Source: Lojkania enalia
Taxonomy: Eukaryota; Ascomycota; Dothideomycetes; Pleosporales
Length of the DNA: 64,000 nucleotides
NCBI GenBank assembly: GCA_010094045.1
Contig: ML986612.1
Location: 142,440-206,439 of the forward strand
Direction of reading: 5' to 3'
Shown: piece by piece, positions 52,127 through 63,415 of the stretch
Numbering within the stretch: position 1 is the first letter of the stretch
Layout: each line of letters begins with the position of its first letter
Made by a program: the position numbers and the translations under genes
The notes under the pieces: generated by a model
Told to the model about the DNA's origin: nothing
The model's input: only the letters and a program-made list of their open reading frames with translations
Database searches by the model: none

Positions 52127-53381
52127 GTCTGTGGTGTGCGGTGTTGTGGCACTCGTTGTCGGTGTAGATATTTCGACCTTTGAGACGCGTTGGAACGAGA
52201 CGTATGGATGACGGAGGCAATTGCGGGGTGGAGAAACGACTGACCAGCCACAAAAGGAGCAAGGTAGAAATGGCCAAGTAACGGGCTCCTCGACTGGGTG
52301 GCGGCAGAGGGGAGAGGAGGTGTCGGTATGGGTGTTGTTATTGGGATGTTTGGCGGTCGCGTTCGTAGTGAAGAGCTTCAAGTAGCTCGGAGCCGGCCAT
52401 TGCTGATTGGCCAGTGGATCCAGGGCCTCAACTTGGCGGCACGAACACTACGCAGGCAGACGCTGTGCTGATGTGCCCCACGTCTCCAGCCTTCGCCGTT
52501 GGTACCCAGACGCCGTGCATGGTCTATCAAATATCATTCAATGCTCCATCACACGTCTTCAGCGCGCCGCGAGTTTTCCAGGCTTGATTCTGCGATGCCG
52601 GGAATGCTGCTTAGTGCTGCTCCGGTTCTTCAAGCTTGTGCCCTGCTTGTGACTCCAATGCGAAGGCTCTCTACACAGTAGTCCATAGCTTAGAAGCCGC
52701 CCGAATCTGGCTATCGTCAAGCAGCGCAAATTTGTCTTATCGCCCCCTTCCATCCGCCAGACGATCCTAGACAAGAATGCTCTCTTGTCTTCCGAAGGCG
52801 CTTTTCAAGCCTACCTCTTAACCCGCTTCTGTTGGCGTTGGAGCATCGGGCTATTTTGAAGACCCCGCAGACACAGAGGGATGGTTCCGGACAGGTGGGC
52901 TTCAAGGACAGGGGAACCTATCTCGTGATGGCATGACAGCAGAGGAAGTTGTCCGCTGAAAGTTGCACGACGTGCGTACACAGGTGACACGTTAGCTCGC
53001 GTTCTCCTTCAACAGGCCCGCATATGTGCTTTCCTAGCAGACATGTATTCCAAGAGGTGCTGAGGTTTGGACCCCTGCGGCCATACACCGCAAAGAGGAG
53101 TCTAAGCTGCAAATCACGATGGGCAAGCATGCGGGATGCGCGGCTTCCAAGCTTCTCCACAATTATCATTCCACATGGACGCCAGCCCCCATTGCTTGTT
53201 CTGACCAGAATATAACCCTTCAAACACCTGATTGCCGCGTTGAAACATCGCTTTTGCCATTCTTCCTTAACCCTCGACTCCGACCTAAATTGTTTGTATC
53301 ATAGAGCAAGTTCGAGAAAGACACAGCAAGTACCTCATTAAGACGCTCGGCTTGCGTCAGTTTTGTTGGCTTGTCTCAAAA
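52127..53381. other. Divergent upstream region, Whi5-like / GH5 genes
   Basis: About 1.25 kb between two head-to-head genes. No supported coding segment or RNA gene. It should hold both promoters. Confidence 0.45.
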
Positions 53382-55231
53382 ATGAAAGGGATTGTAAAGA
53401 AAGCCAAAGCCCACCTCGACAGTATCCTGGACAAAGACCCACGATCCGACCATCCGCCGGCGAAGCAGCAACAAGTCCATCAGCAGCAAAGCCACATGTC
53501 ACAAGACGGCCCCAATACCATCTCAGAACCAACGTGCCGCGACATCTTCCGCTACCGCTATCATCATGGCACTAATCTTGGATCTATCTTCGTCCTGGAA
53601 AGATGGCTGCATCCTTCTCAGTTCCCCGATGGTGCATCGGGATCCAGTGAATTAGCAGCTGTTCAAGCCTGGGTCAATGAAATTGGTCTTGAAGAGACAA
53701 GGAAAAGGGTTGAAGAGCGCTGGGCTAATGCAATGTCTGATGAAGATATACGCTGGCTAGTCAATGACGCCAAAGGTACGTGTAGCATTCAGTATATTAC
53801 AAATAGAGACTGTTCAGATCACTGGCCGTGGACACTCCAATCCTGTGCCAGCCTCCACCCTCCTTCGTGCGAGCCTATCGCATCTAGCAACCCTTGTATG
53901 TAGGAATAGCCTCTCTCGCTGACCGTTTTAGTCACAACTATTCGTCTCCCTATTGGCTTCTACAGTCTTGGTCCTGCCTTCATTGAAAATACTCCCTTCG
54001 CTCCTTACAGCCACGTGTACGCCAATTCCTGGCAACATATCTGTAATCTCGTTCGACGCCTCCATGAGGCCTCTATCGGCACTCTAATTGACCTTCATGC
54101 TCTCCCCGGGGGCGCAAATGCAGAAGAACATTCCGGAACTAACAGTGGTACCGCCCACTTCTGGGCATATTCTGAAAACCGCCTTCTTGGTATCCGCTGC
54201 GCCGAGTTCATCGCTCAGCAGGTTACCGGAGGCTTGGATGGTATCACCGGCATCCAGATCGTGAACGAAGCGGTCTGGGAAAGTGATCGAATGTATGAGT
54301 GGTACGACAATTGCGTTAGCGCCATCTCCGCCATCGATCCTAGCATTCCTGTCATAATCTCAGATGGCTGGAATTTAGGCAAGGCCGTTGAATACAGCCT
54401 CCAGAAGAACTCCGTCATATCCAGTCGGCCCATTTCCCCCGTCATCATCGACACCCACTACTACTGGGCATTCTCGGATAAGCACAAGGCAATGTCTCCC
54501 CAAGATATAGTTGCCGATGTCAACACAAAGTTATCTGAGCTAGACGGTAAAGAGGGTAGCGTAATCGACCGCGGTGCTGTTCAAATAATAGTTGGAGAGT
54601 ATAGTTGTGTTCTTACTGAAGACTCTTGGGCGAAGCGCGGTGACACGCCAAAGGAGGCTCTAGTCAACCAATTTGGGCAAGCACAGAGCCAGAAGTGGCA
54701 ACAGCGCAGCGGTGGCTCGTTCTTCTGGACCTTGAAGATGGTGAGACAAGCTCACTACACGCCCAAACCCACTTGACCAGTTTTTCAACAAAGACTAACG
54801 TATTACAGGACTGGCTTCCTGGCGGCGAATGGGGTTTCTACGCCCAAGTGCAAAACAGATCTATCATTCCACCGAAGGTCTCAACCATTGGGACCGGAGA
54901 CATTGGCCCTATTGCCACCAAAGCATACGAGGGTTGGGAATCCCGCATGAGGGCAGCTACGGACGGCCATTGCGCGTATTGGGACCAGGTCGCACCAGGC
55001 GGTTCCTTCGAGCATTGGCGCTATGAATATGGCTGGAAGATTGGGTTTCATGATGCGTTAGCCTTCTTCCAAGGCAAACCTGGAGTGAGCGGGGGAAACA
55101 AGATTGGCAACGTAGAAATCTGGGCGCTGAAAAGGCTTCGGGAAAGTGGATTTAGGGGAGGCTTTGTATGGGAATTTGAACAGGGCCTCAGGAAGGGTAT
55201 ACAGGACTTTCATAGCATTGCTGGTATCTAG
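53382..55231 (+). CDS. Glycoside hydrolase family 5 (glucan 1,3-beta-glucosidase-like, YBR056W type)
   Basis: Exons 53382-53775, 53932-54740 and 54809-55231 give 541 residues. The GH5 barrel opens with GTNLGSIFVLERWLHP and TTIRLPIGFYSLGPAF, followed by LIDLHALPGGANAEEHSG. The acid/base Glu lies in IQIVNEAVWE (about residue 244) and the nucleophile Glu in IIVGEYSCV (about 354). The THYYWAFS block carries the His-Tyr pair of the active site, and SFFWTLKMDWLPGGEWGF ends the core. No signal peptide is visible; the N-terminus (MKGIVKKAKAHLDSIL) is amphipathic and basic, so the enzyme is probably intracellular, like yeast YBR056W, rather than a wall-remodelling secreted exoglucanase. Exact substrate is unknown. 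Confidence 0.9.
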
Positions 55232-57431
55232 TTACTGTGAGTCGACGCTGTCGTAGTTTTGACTGGTCAGTAACTCTAGGGTGAGCTGTAGTAGAATGTA
55301 GAAGTATACGTGAGCTATGTATCTTTCAAAGACAATTATCTTCCATCCACGTATACCGAAGCCTGTTATTGTAGATAATGTCGTACATGCATTCATTAGT
55401 GCTCTTTACGCATGCAAGGCTCCCAATCATCATTTACTCAGACCAAGATTCAACATCAAGTTGTTATATCCTATAGAGAGACTCATAATTAAAATGTCAT
55501 GGAATAAGAGTCGGAAGAGCCTATATAAGAATTCTGTACCTACGGTTTTCTATCTTTTACATCTACACCTTTCCATATTTCGATGTCTAACATTAAATCT
55601 AATTCTACGCAGCTCGGCAAGTCGTACGAGCATTGTTCTGTATTCAAAGATCACGCGCCATAGAAGAAGTGAATCAGATTCTTGGTGCCTTAACATACAA
55701 CACACGATTTTATTAGGTAGTTAATACGAATGAAGGTAGATCCTAGAGATTCCCTAAGAATGGAAAATCTTAGACTAACATTCCTAACTTTCTATACGAG
55801 AAGAAATAGACCTTGAGAAAGGTTGCTAATAAGAGCGCAAGATACTGAAAATGTCTGATCCAACACCCCGTGCTGACAGTCCCGCAGTTCCACGAGCCGA
55901 AACTTAGGAAGAGGAACCTCTATCAACAATAGAAAGAACAGCGGTACTCGAAGAGGTGGCAGTCTCATTAGTTCTCAGGAAAAGCCACATAGTAAGCCAG
56001 TAGAATGGAAACTGCAGCAAATAGAATAAGCTTCGAAGAGGTCTCCAAGGGTTGATTTTCAGGGACTAAGAGCACGGTCTGAGGCCGAGCGAACAGATTT
56101 TCAAGAAATGAGAGATGCACAAAAAATGCAGCGACCCCAAAAGCACCATCAGGGGAGATAAGTCATGGGAATGTCCCGTGCCAATGTTGACCTAACGGAG
56201 GGAATGTCTACAATCGGCGACATTGGAATCGTATTGAACTCTAAGGATGATGGGTCGACTACCGCGCATCATGGGACTCCTACGAAACACGCACGATTCC
56301 CTAGGAAGCGTCGCCGCACACACCCGAGGCAGGCCAGAGAAATATTAAGGTGAGGAATTCGAATTGCAATCACATATTTCCAAGGTGAAAGACATAGGAC
56401 AGAGCAATCTTTTATGCTTAGTAGGAAGAAGCATAGTCAGAGCGAGACAGAGGCCGCATCCGACTAGCTACGAGAGATGAGATCCGGCACTCAGCACAAC
56501 AGTAGGAAATGCTGCTCCGTTTTATGTGCGCTCTATTTTATGGGCAGGAGCTAATTGCAGTAGCCGCAGTTTTCTAAAAGTAGACTAACGACCCTGTAAC
56601 ACTCAATATCGAGCCTGAGGTTTTTGGCTATTACTCATACCTGTGGAGTTGGTTCTTACGTTACTTTTGGAACTGTCTACTAATTATATTTTGGCGTTAT
56701 TCCTGCTTATCTCGCCTTCCTACTCTTCTCACCTGCCAGACTTCTATTACTCAATTGGTTTATAATTGCTATTTATTGTTTCATTTACCGTTTTTCTCTT
56801 TTGTTAAAAACATACCTAGCTATTGAATTGGCCATCATGTTATTCTGCGTTGAATTCAATCTCTTTGGCCTAGGGGTTTATTAATGAGCACTTTGTCGGG
56901 ATAATCTGAGTTTGCTTGTATTTCTTTTTTTTTTTCTTCCTACCTTCGTTGAATTGACTTCTGTAATTATCTGTTTACCGCTTAATACATTAATCTATCT
57001 CCGCGACATGGTATTAGCATGCCGTCGAGTTTAATCCCAGATTGTACATAACACACACTTCTCATGTGACTGACACATAATTCTCGAATTCATTTTATAG
57101 ATGCTTCAGGGGTAGGGCAACGATTATAGCACCTATCCCAACTCTCAACAGTTTTATTCAAATATCCACAATTCCAACTCTGCCTTCGGCTATTCCAAAG
57201 CCGGTTAATACCGCCATAGTGGTAACTTATTCTGTGAGAATATGGAAAATAGGGAACATTTATTGGCCGAGTAATGTATTGTGTATATATAAGTTATAAG
57301 CCCTGCACTATCCGAAGCAGTAGCTTCTGACAAAAACAATGAAATAACTCTCTCATCCACGAGCCTTATTACAATTCTATCATACTCATATTCTAGTTAA
57401 AGACTCAAAGCATCGCCAGGTCGTTCACTTC
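55232..57431. other. AT-rich non-coding interval
   Basis: About 2.2 kb of AT-rich DNA with T-rich runs near 56640-57010 and no intact gene. A possible retroelement relic is listed separately. Confidence 0.5.
55850..57420 (+). mobile_element. Possible decayed retroelement (gag-like fragment, LTR-like end)
   Basis: From about 55850 a broken frame reads MSDPTPRADSPAVPRAET, then stop, then EEEPLSTIERTAVLEEVAVSL. Further hydrophilic fragments follow with stops, ending in a basic ARFPRKRRRTHPRQA piece near 56320, as in gag-type proteins. At 57270-57330 a TATATAAGTTATAAG element is followed by CTCTCTCATCCACGAG, which resembles an LTR promoter and R/U5. No polymerase domain, no paired terminal repeat and no target duplication were found, so this is weakly supported. 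Confidence 0.25.
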
Positions 57432-57761
57432 ATGACGCGAACCCCAACATCGGAGTCGGAGTCTAGTATATCGGTCCGCTCTTTCAGCCCATTTCTCTTA
57501 CTAAATCACTGCATTCTATCCAGAATATATCTCCTTTGTGGACCCAAAAGAAGGCTTATTACGTCGAGGCGTTCCGAAACTTGCACTCAGATCTATGCCC
57601 TCCCAAAGGCGAGAGTATTTCAACCACCGAAAACCACATTAACTCCAGCACCGCGACCTATCTCACCGTGTCGACGAAGCGTAATTAACACAACTGTCTA
57701 AGGAACCTGATCTCTTCACAAGGCCCCCTAGAATCCCCCCCCCCCGAAAAAAAAAAAAGAT

Positions 57762-58253
57762 TTGAGAGATAGCCAAATACTTGCCAGAAGGCAACATTTC
57801 CATCAGTCCCCCCAGAGCAAAACTAGAGCGAGCCACCCATTCCGGCCGCCCGAGCAAACACACGCGAACCCATACATCTCCACTCCCAGTTCTCAGCCGA
57901 TATACGCTCGGCACCATGCGTATGGTCCCCACAGCCCGACCGCGCTGGAGCAAAATTCCTACCACGTTCCATCCACCCAGCACAACGTCTACGAAGCCCG
58001 GCAACCTCACATCGTCTCCGAACTGAGTCCTTATCAAGATCCATGGTATGATGAATTACCGACGCAATTATACATCCCGAGAGAACCTCCGCTGCCGGCG
58101 TCGGAGCCGTATCGAGAGGAGGAAGGTATGAGGAAGGAGACACGACAGGAGGTAAAGCGACGGAGAGATAGAGGTGTTTGGGGGGGGGGGGGTGGTTGGT
58201 TGGGGCGTTCGAAGGGGCGTTTCGGACGGGGGTGTGTACGGATGAGTGTTTGA
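57762..58253 (+). CDS. Possible hypothetical protein (fragment)
   Basis: An open frame of about 160 codons begins without an ATG, just after a C14/A12 homopolymer block at 57735-57760. It reads through QPIYARHHAYGPHSPTALEQN and SPYQDPWYDELPTQLYIPREPP to a basic Gly-rich end. The middle looks like disordered, Pro-rich protein. A second frame at 57432-57701 (start MTRTPTSESESS) could be an upstream exon, but I found no convincing splice pair. It could be a real gene with a sequencing error in the homopolymers, or chance. Confidence 0.25.
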   Translation: MRDSQILARRQHFHQSPQSKTRASHPFRPPEQTHANPYISTPSSQPIYARHHAYGPHSPTALEQNSYHVPSTQHNVYEARQPHIVSELSPYQDPWYDELPTQLYIPREPPLPASEPYREEEGMRKETRQEVKRRRDRGVWGGGGGWLGRSKGRFGRGCVRMSV

Positions 58254-58767
58254 GGAAGGCTACTATGGCTAGGAATATGTTAGTTTGCTAAGGGAAAGGA
58301 CTTGGTTTGCTTGCATATAGGAATTTTTGCGTTGTCATGAGTTGCTAGTTCGGTGCGAAGCTATTTGATATTTTGTTGATGAGATGGGGCGTAGTGGAGA
58401 TTTCACAAAATACTTGCATAGGTGTTGGGGCTGAGGAATTTTTGATTGAAAGGCCTAGCTTAAGAGGACTACGGCTTGTTTCTATCCGCTTGAACCTTGA
58501 ATGCATCGCTCGAGGACCACGTCTCGTTCCGTCATCTTGATACCGCCCACCTGCCACTATCATCCATCCAAGCACAAGCCATTCAGTGGACAAATTGATT
58601 ACTTATCAGATATTCCATCTCGAGCACTGCCTCTTATTCCCACCACTCTTGAATGTCTGACATCCCTTCTCACTCTCTCCTGTTCAGTCCAGCTCATTGC
58701 TATATCCGATTAGCATTCATTGACAACGCTCCCGATAGCAGGACATTGCCCGAGCTCAAGGCAATTC

Positions 58768-58792
58768 AAAAAAAAAAAAAAAAAAAAAAAAA
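58768..58792 (+). repeat. A25 tract
   Basis: A run of 25 A lies just 3' of the next minus-strand gene (T-run in that gene's sense). Similar A/T runs recur across the window. Confidence 0.9.
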
Positions 58793-58820
58793 TATTTACT
58801 CAACATACTCAAGTTCTAGA

Positions 58821-59549
58821 TTATTCAGATTCCCCTCCGCCCAGCAGTGTTACCAGCGGCTGGTTCCCCATGTTGCGCACACGCTGCTGCGTGTTCATGA
58901 TCATGGCCTGGGCGCGCTCAATAGCAGGCATGATGTCTTCGAGGCGCGGCGTAGGGGGCGGCTGGCTTGGCGGAAGCGTGTCGCCCGAGTAAACTGTCGC
59001 GGCCGGAGAGGAGGGAGCTAGGAGGTTTGTCGGCGCCTCGAAGGAGATTGCGCCTCGGCGGCGGGTAGCTCGCGGCGGACGCTCAATGACCCCAGTCTTC
59101 AGGTCTTGCTTCCAGTAGAATTTGTCATTGACTGTGCCGCGGCGGATCGTCTCCGGGTTTGCGATGAAACAGGCGAACTCGTCCTTGTCCTTCTTGAACC
59201 GGACGTATGTATTGAAGTGGAGAGACCGCATGTAGTAGCACAAGGCTACTGCTTCTTGCGGCGAGGGCAAGCAGGTCTCGGGGTCGACTTCTTGCGTCCA
59301 GTGATAGGCGAGTTGCGCAGTGAGGTCGTCCGTCGTGTGCCTATCGAGCCACGCGAGGATTGACCGCTGGACGGAGCGGTATCCCTCACGTTTGGTGAAA
59401 CCGTTCGAGTCATGCTCGTCGCGGTAGGGGGTAGAAGGGAGGCAGGGGGCAAGGGAAACAGGGCCAATCCTACCTTCGGAGAGCGTTGCAAGTACAAGGC
59501 CTGTTTGGGGAGCTTGGTTGTGGTGGGGTAGACATGTTGTCGTTGTCAT
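58821..59549 (-). CDS. Hypothetical protein, 242 residues
   Basis: A single frame from ATG 59549 (MTTTTCLPHHNQ) to 58821. An in-frame start at 59723 would add a hydrophobic Phe-rich segment; the 59549 ATG was preferred because it removes this and has a better context. I do not recognise the family. A compact central part (YRSVQRSILAWLDRHTTDD, YHWTQEVDPETCLPSPQEAVALCYYMRSL, VRFKKDKDEFACFIANPETIRRGTVNDKFYWKQDL) looks folded and could be a small binding domain. The C-terminus is Pro-rich and then helical (RLEDIMPAIERAQAMIMNTQQRV). The next gene downstream of its promoter is another small unknown on the same strand. Confidence 0.6.
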   Translation of the reverse strand: MTTTTCLPHHNQAPQTGLVLATLSEGRIGPVSLAPCLPSTPYRDEHDSNGFTKREGYRSVQRSILAWLDRHTTDDLTAQLAYHWTQEVDPETCLPSPQEAVALCYYMRSLHFNTYVRFKKDKDEFACFIANPETIRRGTVNDKFYWKQDLKTGVIERPPRATRRRGAISFEAPTNLLAPSSPAATVYSGDTLPPSQPPPTPRLEDIMPAIERAQAMIMNTQQRVRNMGNQPLVTLLGGGESE

Positions 59550-60039
59550 TGTGGTAATGTAGAGGAAAAGAAAAAAAAAAAATTTTTTTAGGGATAAGGC
59601 CTTGCGTAGATTTATATTTCTTAACTCCTGCCATTGTGCGTGGTGAGTAACGATTCGGTTTGATAAATTATGTGCTAATAAAAGGTAGGTGGTGATGGTG
59701 AAAGGCGCTGTGCAGTGCGCCATGCTTCACCCGCTAAAACTGGACACAACTACAAGCTTTGAATAACAGATGTCGGAGCGTGTCGTCGGGTAGAAAGACA
59801 ATGTAGCATCCCAAATACTAGCCTTCGCGAAGATTCGAAATTGAGGGTGACAAAAGACGATATGAGACAGAAGATTATAACCAATGAAATACTAGAAAAA
59901 AATCGTGAATGTGAATGTAACTATAACAATAACCAAAACAGAAGTAAGACTCATAGTTCCCCGAGCCGTCAAAAGTCCTTAAAAAGGTACCCAGAATACC
60001 AATACCTATTCTATGTTCCTGATAATATCTTCTAATCCC

Positions 60040-60554
60040 CTATCCAAGATAAACGGTCCGATCAAATGTCGGCTTATCAATCGTGTTCGAAAATATCTTC
60101 CCACACCCCTTGATACTAGCATTGAACTCGGCTGCATGTCTGTGGCTATCAAAGTCATAGGCTACATCGCCTCCCCTTGCCGTTCTCACTCTCAATAGGC
60201 CGTCGGGCATCGGAAGGAACACCCAGCGTGAGCGTTGATCGGGCAGAATCCGGCCTTGGCGACATCGTTCTTGGAACCTAATGGCGTCGTCGGGTGTGCT
60301 AAAGACGAGGACGGGCTCTAGTGGCTGGAGGGAGATGAAGGAGGTGAGGACCTGAGGCATCATCTTGGAACAGGGATTGAGGAAAATTTCTGCACTATGT
60401 TATTAATGGCAACATGATCTCTGGAGAAAGGGCTCGCACCACCTCAATAGGGTAGTAATTCTCGGCTATAGGGCCTACCTGCGGTGAATGGATGTGCTTG
60501 CTGTTGCTTGATGAGGGTGGAATGATATTGATCCATCTTTGGGTGATTGTCCAT
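60040..60554 (-). CDS. Hypothetical small protein, 141 residues
   Basis: Exons 60554-60479 and 60389-60040, joined by an 89-nt GT-AG intron in phase 1. The protein begins MDNHPKMDQYHS and continues with EIFLNPCSKMMPQVLTSFISLQPLEPVLVF. Then come DDAIRFQERCRQGRILPDQRSRWVFLPMPDGLLRVR and GGDVAYDFDSHRHAAEFNAS. The splice phase and the continuous hydrophobic pattern support a real gene. I do not recognise the family. The pattern of short strands with an Arg/Cys-rich centre suggests a small alpha/beta domain. There is no signal peptide or membrane segment. Confidence 0.55.
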
Positions 60555-61333
60555 ACTTATGCTTCTCTCTACTGGGGTAGGACACTCGTGATTTGACGCC
60601 TAGGCTTGCCTTCTCTCCGCCTGCAGGCCATTAATCTTGCAGGCAGCGAGGCCGGTCAGTCAGTTGATGTCCTTGTAAGCGGCGGTCTGAGCCCCATTGA
60701 GCTGAACGAGCTGAGTAACACTAGGTCGAGGAGGGCTTAGTTAACGCACAAACGAGGCTTAGCTTCATAGATCTCGCAACATCATGCGCTCAGGTTATGC
60801 CCTCTCCCATGGGGTTAAGCGAGAAGACTCGAGCACTAATGCGTCTTAATATTGTCTGATTATTGAATATCCTCTCATGATGTTCAAATATTGTCCTCCC
60901 TTGTCATTCTATAGTATCGCCCTCGTGACCCACTACCAAATTCGGTTTAACATTTCTATAATTGGAGAACTGCAGTTGCGTTGAATGAATGCTTTTAGAT
61001 TTACTACATGATATACAGAAAATCTATATCGTAAGGGAGAATCGATTTGGCCCATATCATATTCCAAGCCTATTTGCCTCAACGCCTCGCTATGCTGAAT
61101 TGAACAGTAGTCTTCGAGCTTGGCTCAGTCGACTACAAATACGCAAACCAGAATTGACACCCAGAGTGCGCCATCGATCGGATCAGTGGATAATTCGCGA
61201 ACGCGGATCCCCGAAGAAAGTTGTCTTCTCGCTGCTGATAGTACCTACAAAGTTCTGCGAGCTAGAAGAGAGATGGTTCGTTAGAAATATACAGCTATGA
61301 AGAAATACTTTGCTTCCTTCGTACCTCATGTTT
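60555..61333. other. Intergenic
   Basis: An open frame at 60989-61300 (103 codons, plus strand) has no recognisable domain and is not claimed as a gene. It lies against the 3' end of the RBR gene. Nothing else was recognised. Confidence 0.45.
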
Positions 61334-63415
61334 TTACCCCTGACTCTCATTCCTCTCCTCATCCTCTAAATCTGCTTTCTCCTGCTCGGCAAGAATCTCC
61401 GCCTTGCAAGCAGCGCATACAAGAGTACCGCAGTAATCGCACTCGTATGCAAAACTGAACGGAGACATATGTGTTTCGTGATCATCTGTTGAGTTAAATA
61501 TGGACTGAGAGTAAGAATGTCCTTTAGTCGGAACGGACGAGCCATAAATATTGAAGCAAGGCTCAACTTTGTTGTTATTGAGAATTTCAAAAGATGTACT
61601 TCGCTCCAGTTGTTGGGCAACCTCGTTCGTTGTGATTACCCTCCCGTAACTGTCGATCACGGGCCCTGTTCCAACTACACGATCATCGGCGAGAAAACCG
61701 TCAAGAGTGCTAGTAGCGGGAAATGTCTGAGAAAGAAGGGCTGACATCTCTGTCCCTGCGGTGGCGTCTCCTCGTACAAGCATTCCTCTCCCGATGCCTA
61801 CGGCTCCTCTTCCTCGGCCGCGACCACGACTTCGCGTCCGTACGGTGCCACCCAAGCCATACCTCTGAGAGATAACAGGAACCATCCTTTTTCCACCCGT
61901 ATTTACGCTTTCGGGCATCAGCATTTCAGGGTACACAGTATTCCAGCATCGAGAACATTCCATGTTGGTAGTCGTTGGGGCTTTCATCAGCGATTCTTTA
62001 AAACCGACCTTTGCAGTGAGAAAGTTATGGCGGCATTGCCAAGCCCTGTCCGCAATGTCGTCAGATGGCTCATCGCCGAAATCTAGACCAGTCTCCTCCC
62101 AGTATCCACGGGGTCTAGCGTCAAGATTGCGCGGCGGAGGTGGGGTCATAGAACGCGCCTCTACATTGGACTGAGTGGGAGCTTCGGTGGCAGATGTAGA
62201 GGGACCTTCGGTGTTATCTGAACTAGCTGGCGTGAGTGATCCTACGTGTTGTGTATCCTCTTCAGTTTGGCTTTCACCCTCATCGTCAGTGCCATCATAC
62301 TCATCTTCCATCTCGGTACAATTGCCGTCGCATTCATCGCGGGGTAACTGACATTCCCAGCACCAATGGGCTCCGCAAAGGCATTCCATGTGGTTGCAAC
62401 CGTACATTCTTCGTATTCCATTGCCACATTTAGGGCATCGTTTGTAGCCCCAGCTCTTCAAGAGCTCAGCAGTTCCTGCATCAACCCCGAATTCTAGCTT
62501 GTTGCACATGGTGTTGGAGTGAGCTGGTTGCCGACAGCTTGTACAAATGTCTGCCTCGCAATTTGGACAAGTTATGACCGGCGAAGTAGGGGTACCGATT
62601 ACCGAGTCCACACGCCGCTTACCGTCCTTCAAGGCACCTGAAATAGGAAGAAGCCTGTTTGGAATGAAGACAGAACAGGTAGGGACTGGACAGTAGAACG
62701 GGTTGGCGGTACTCCACTCTTCATATTTCTGCCTGTACCGCATGGCTTCCGTCTTGGATAGGAACGGTCGAGCTACGTGGAGCTGCAATTGTCCACAGCA
62801 TCGGGGAGGCATGCGGGATGTGTTCTTGGTGGCTTCGGTGAACATCTTCTTAATGCAAACGCCGCAGAATGCTGAACCACATATTCTGCAGGGCCGTACG
62901 ACGGTGAGATGCTCCTGATTCTCGGGGAACTGCTCGCAGCAGGTCAAGCATTGTATAGTTGTTGACTCCGATGGGTTAGATGGTGGAGGTGGCGGGGGAG
63001 GAGGGAAGCTATATTCTTGATGGCCTGGATCAGCTAGTGGCGGCTGAGGTGTGCTTTCTGTCTGAGCTTGGTGAGCGCTGGAGGCAGGCTCGGAGGCGGC
63101 GACCATTGTGTACTCCGAGTGGCCTGCGATTATAAGAGAACTGGTGTGTTGTAGCTGGTCGTTAGCCTGAATATCCATGGCGTCCAGTGATGAGGCGGGC
63201 GGAGTCGTGCTATCAGGCTGGGAAGTCGCGCGTGTAGGAAGTGCGGCAAGAGTTCTCGCGATATTGATTGTTGGCGCTTCGCTGGCTACTTCAGAAAGTG
63301 ATATGCCTTGGCATCTGTGGTTTTGATGTTGCGGGTCGTGATCGATGCCTGGCCGAGCCATCGCTGCCTTGCCAGAAGGCGGCGGCCACACGGCCTTGGA
63401 AATCTTAGAGCCCAT
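61334..63415 (-). CDS. RBR-type E3 ubiquitin ligase with N-myristoylation signal
   Basis: Intronless, 693 residues. RBR ligases take ubiquitin from an E2 onto their own RING2 cysteine before passing it on. RING1 spans about 156-210 (CLTC, then CRICGSAFCGVC and CC), the IBR about 242-304 (CPVPTC, CPNC, CTSC, H, C), and RING2 about 327-355. RING2 reads CPKCGNGIRRMYGCNHMECLCGAHWCWEC, with the catalytic Cys expected at 340 (in GCNHM). The start MGSKISK fits the N-myristoylation consensus (Gly2, Ser6), which would place it at membranes. Between and after the domains lie acidic and Pro-rich stretches, an RGRGRGRG tract and a C-terminal Cys pair block, YECDYCGTLVCAAC. Substrates unknown. Confidence 0.9.
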   Translation of the reverse strand: MGSKISKAVWPPPSGKAAMARPGIDHDPQHQNHRCQGISLSEVASEAPTINIARTLAALPTRATSQPDSTTPPASSLDAMDIQANDQLQHTSSLIIAGHSEYTMVAASEPASSAHQAQTESTPQPPLADPGHQEYSFPPPPPPPPSNPSESTTIQCLTCCEQFPENQEHLTVVRPCRICGSAFCGVCIKKMFTEATKNTSRMPPRCCGQLQLHVARPFLSKTEAMRYRQKYEEWSTANPFYCPVPTCSVFIPNRLLPISGALKDGKRRVDSVIGTPTSPVITCPNCEADICTSCRQPAHSNTMCNKLEFGVDAGTAELLKSWGYKRCPKCGNGIRRMYGCNHMECLCGAHWCWECQLPRDECDGNCTEMEDEYDGTDDEGESQTEEDTQHVGSLTPASSDNTEGPSTSATEAPTQSNVEARSMTPPPPRNLDARPRGYWEETGLDFGDEPSDDIADRAWQCRHNFLTAKVGFKESLMKAPTTTNMECSRCWNTVYPEMLMPESVNTGGKRMVPVISQRYGLGGTVRTRSRGRGRGRGAVGIGRGMLVRGDATAGTEMSALLSQTFPATSTLDGFLADDRVVGTGPVIDSYGRVITTNEVAQQLERSTSFEILNNNKVEPCFNIYGSSVPTKGHSYSQSIFNSTDDHETHMSPFSFAYECDYCGTLVCAACKAEILAEQEKADLEDEERNESQG

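Noticed and set aside
60989..61300. 103-codon frame on the plus strand
   Set aside because: Starts with ATG but has no domain, no upstream exon and overlaps the 3' flank of the RBR gene.
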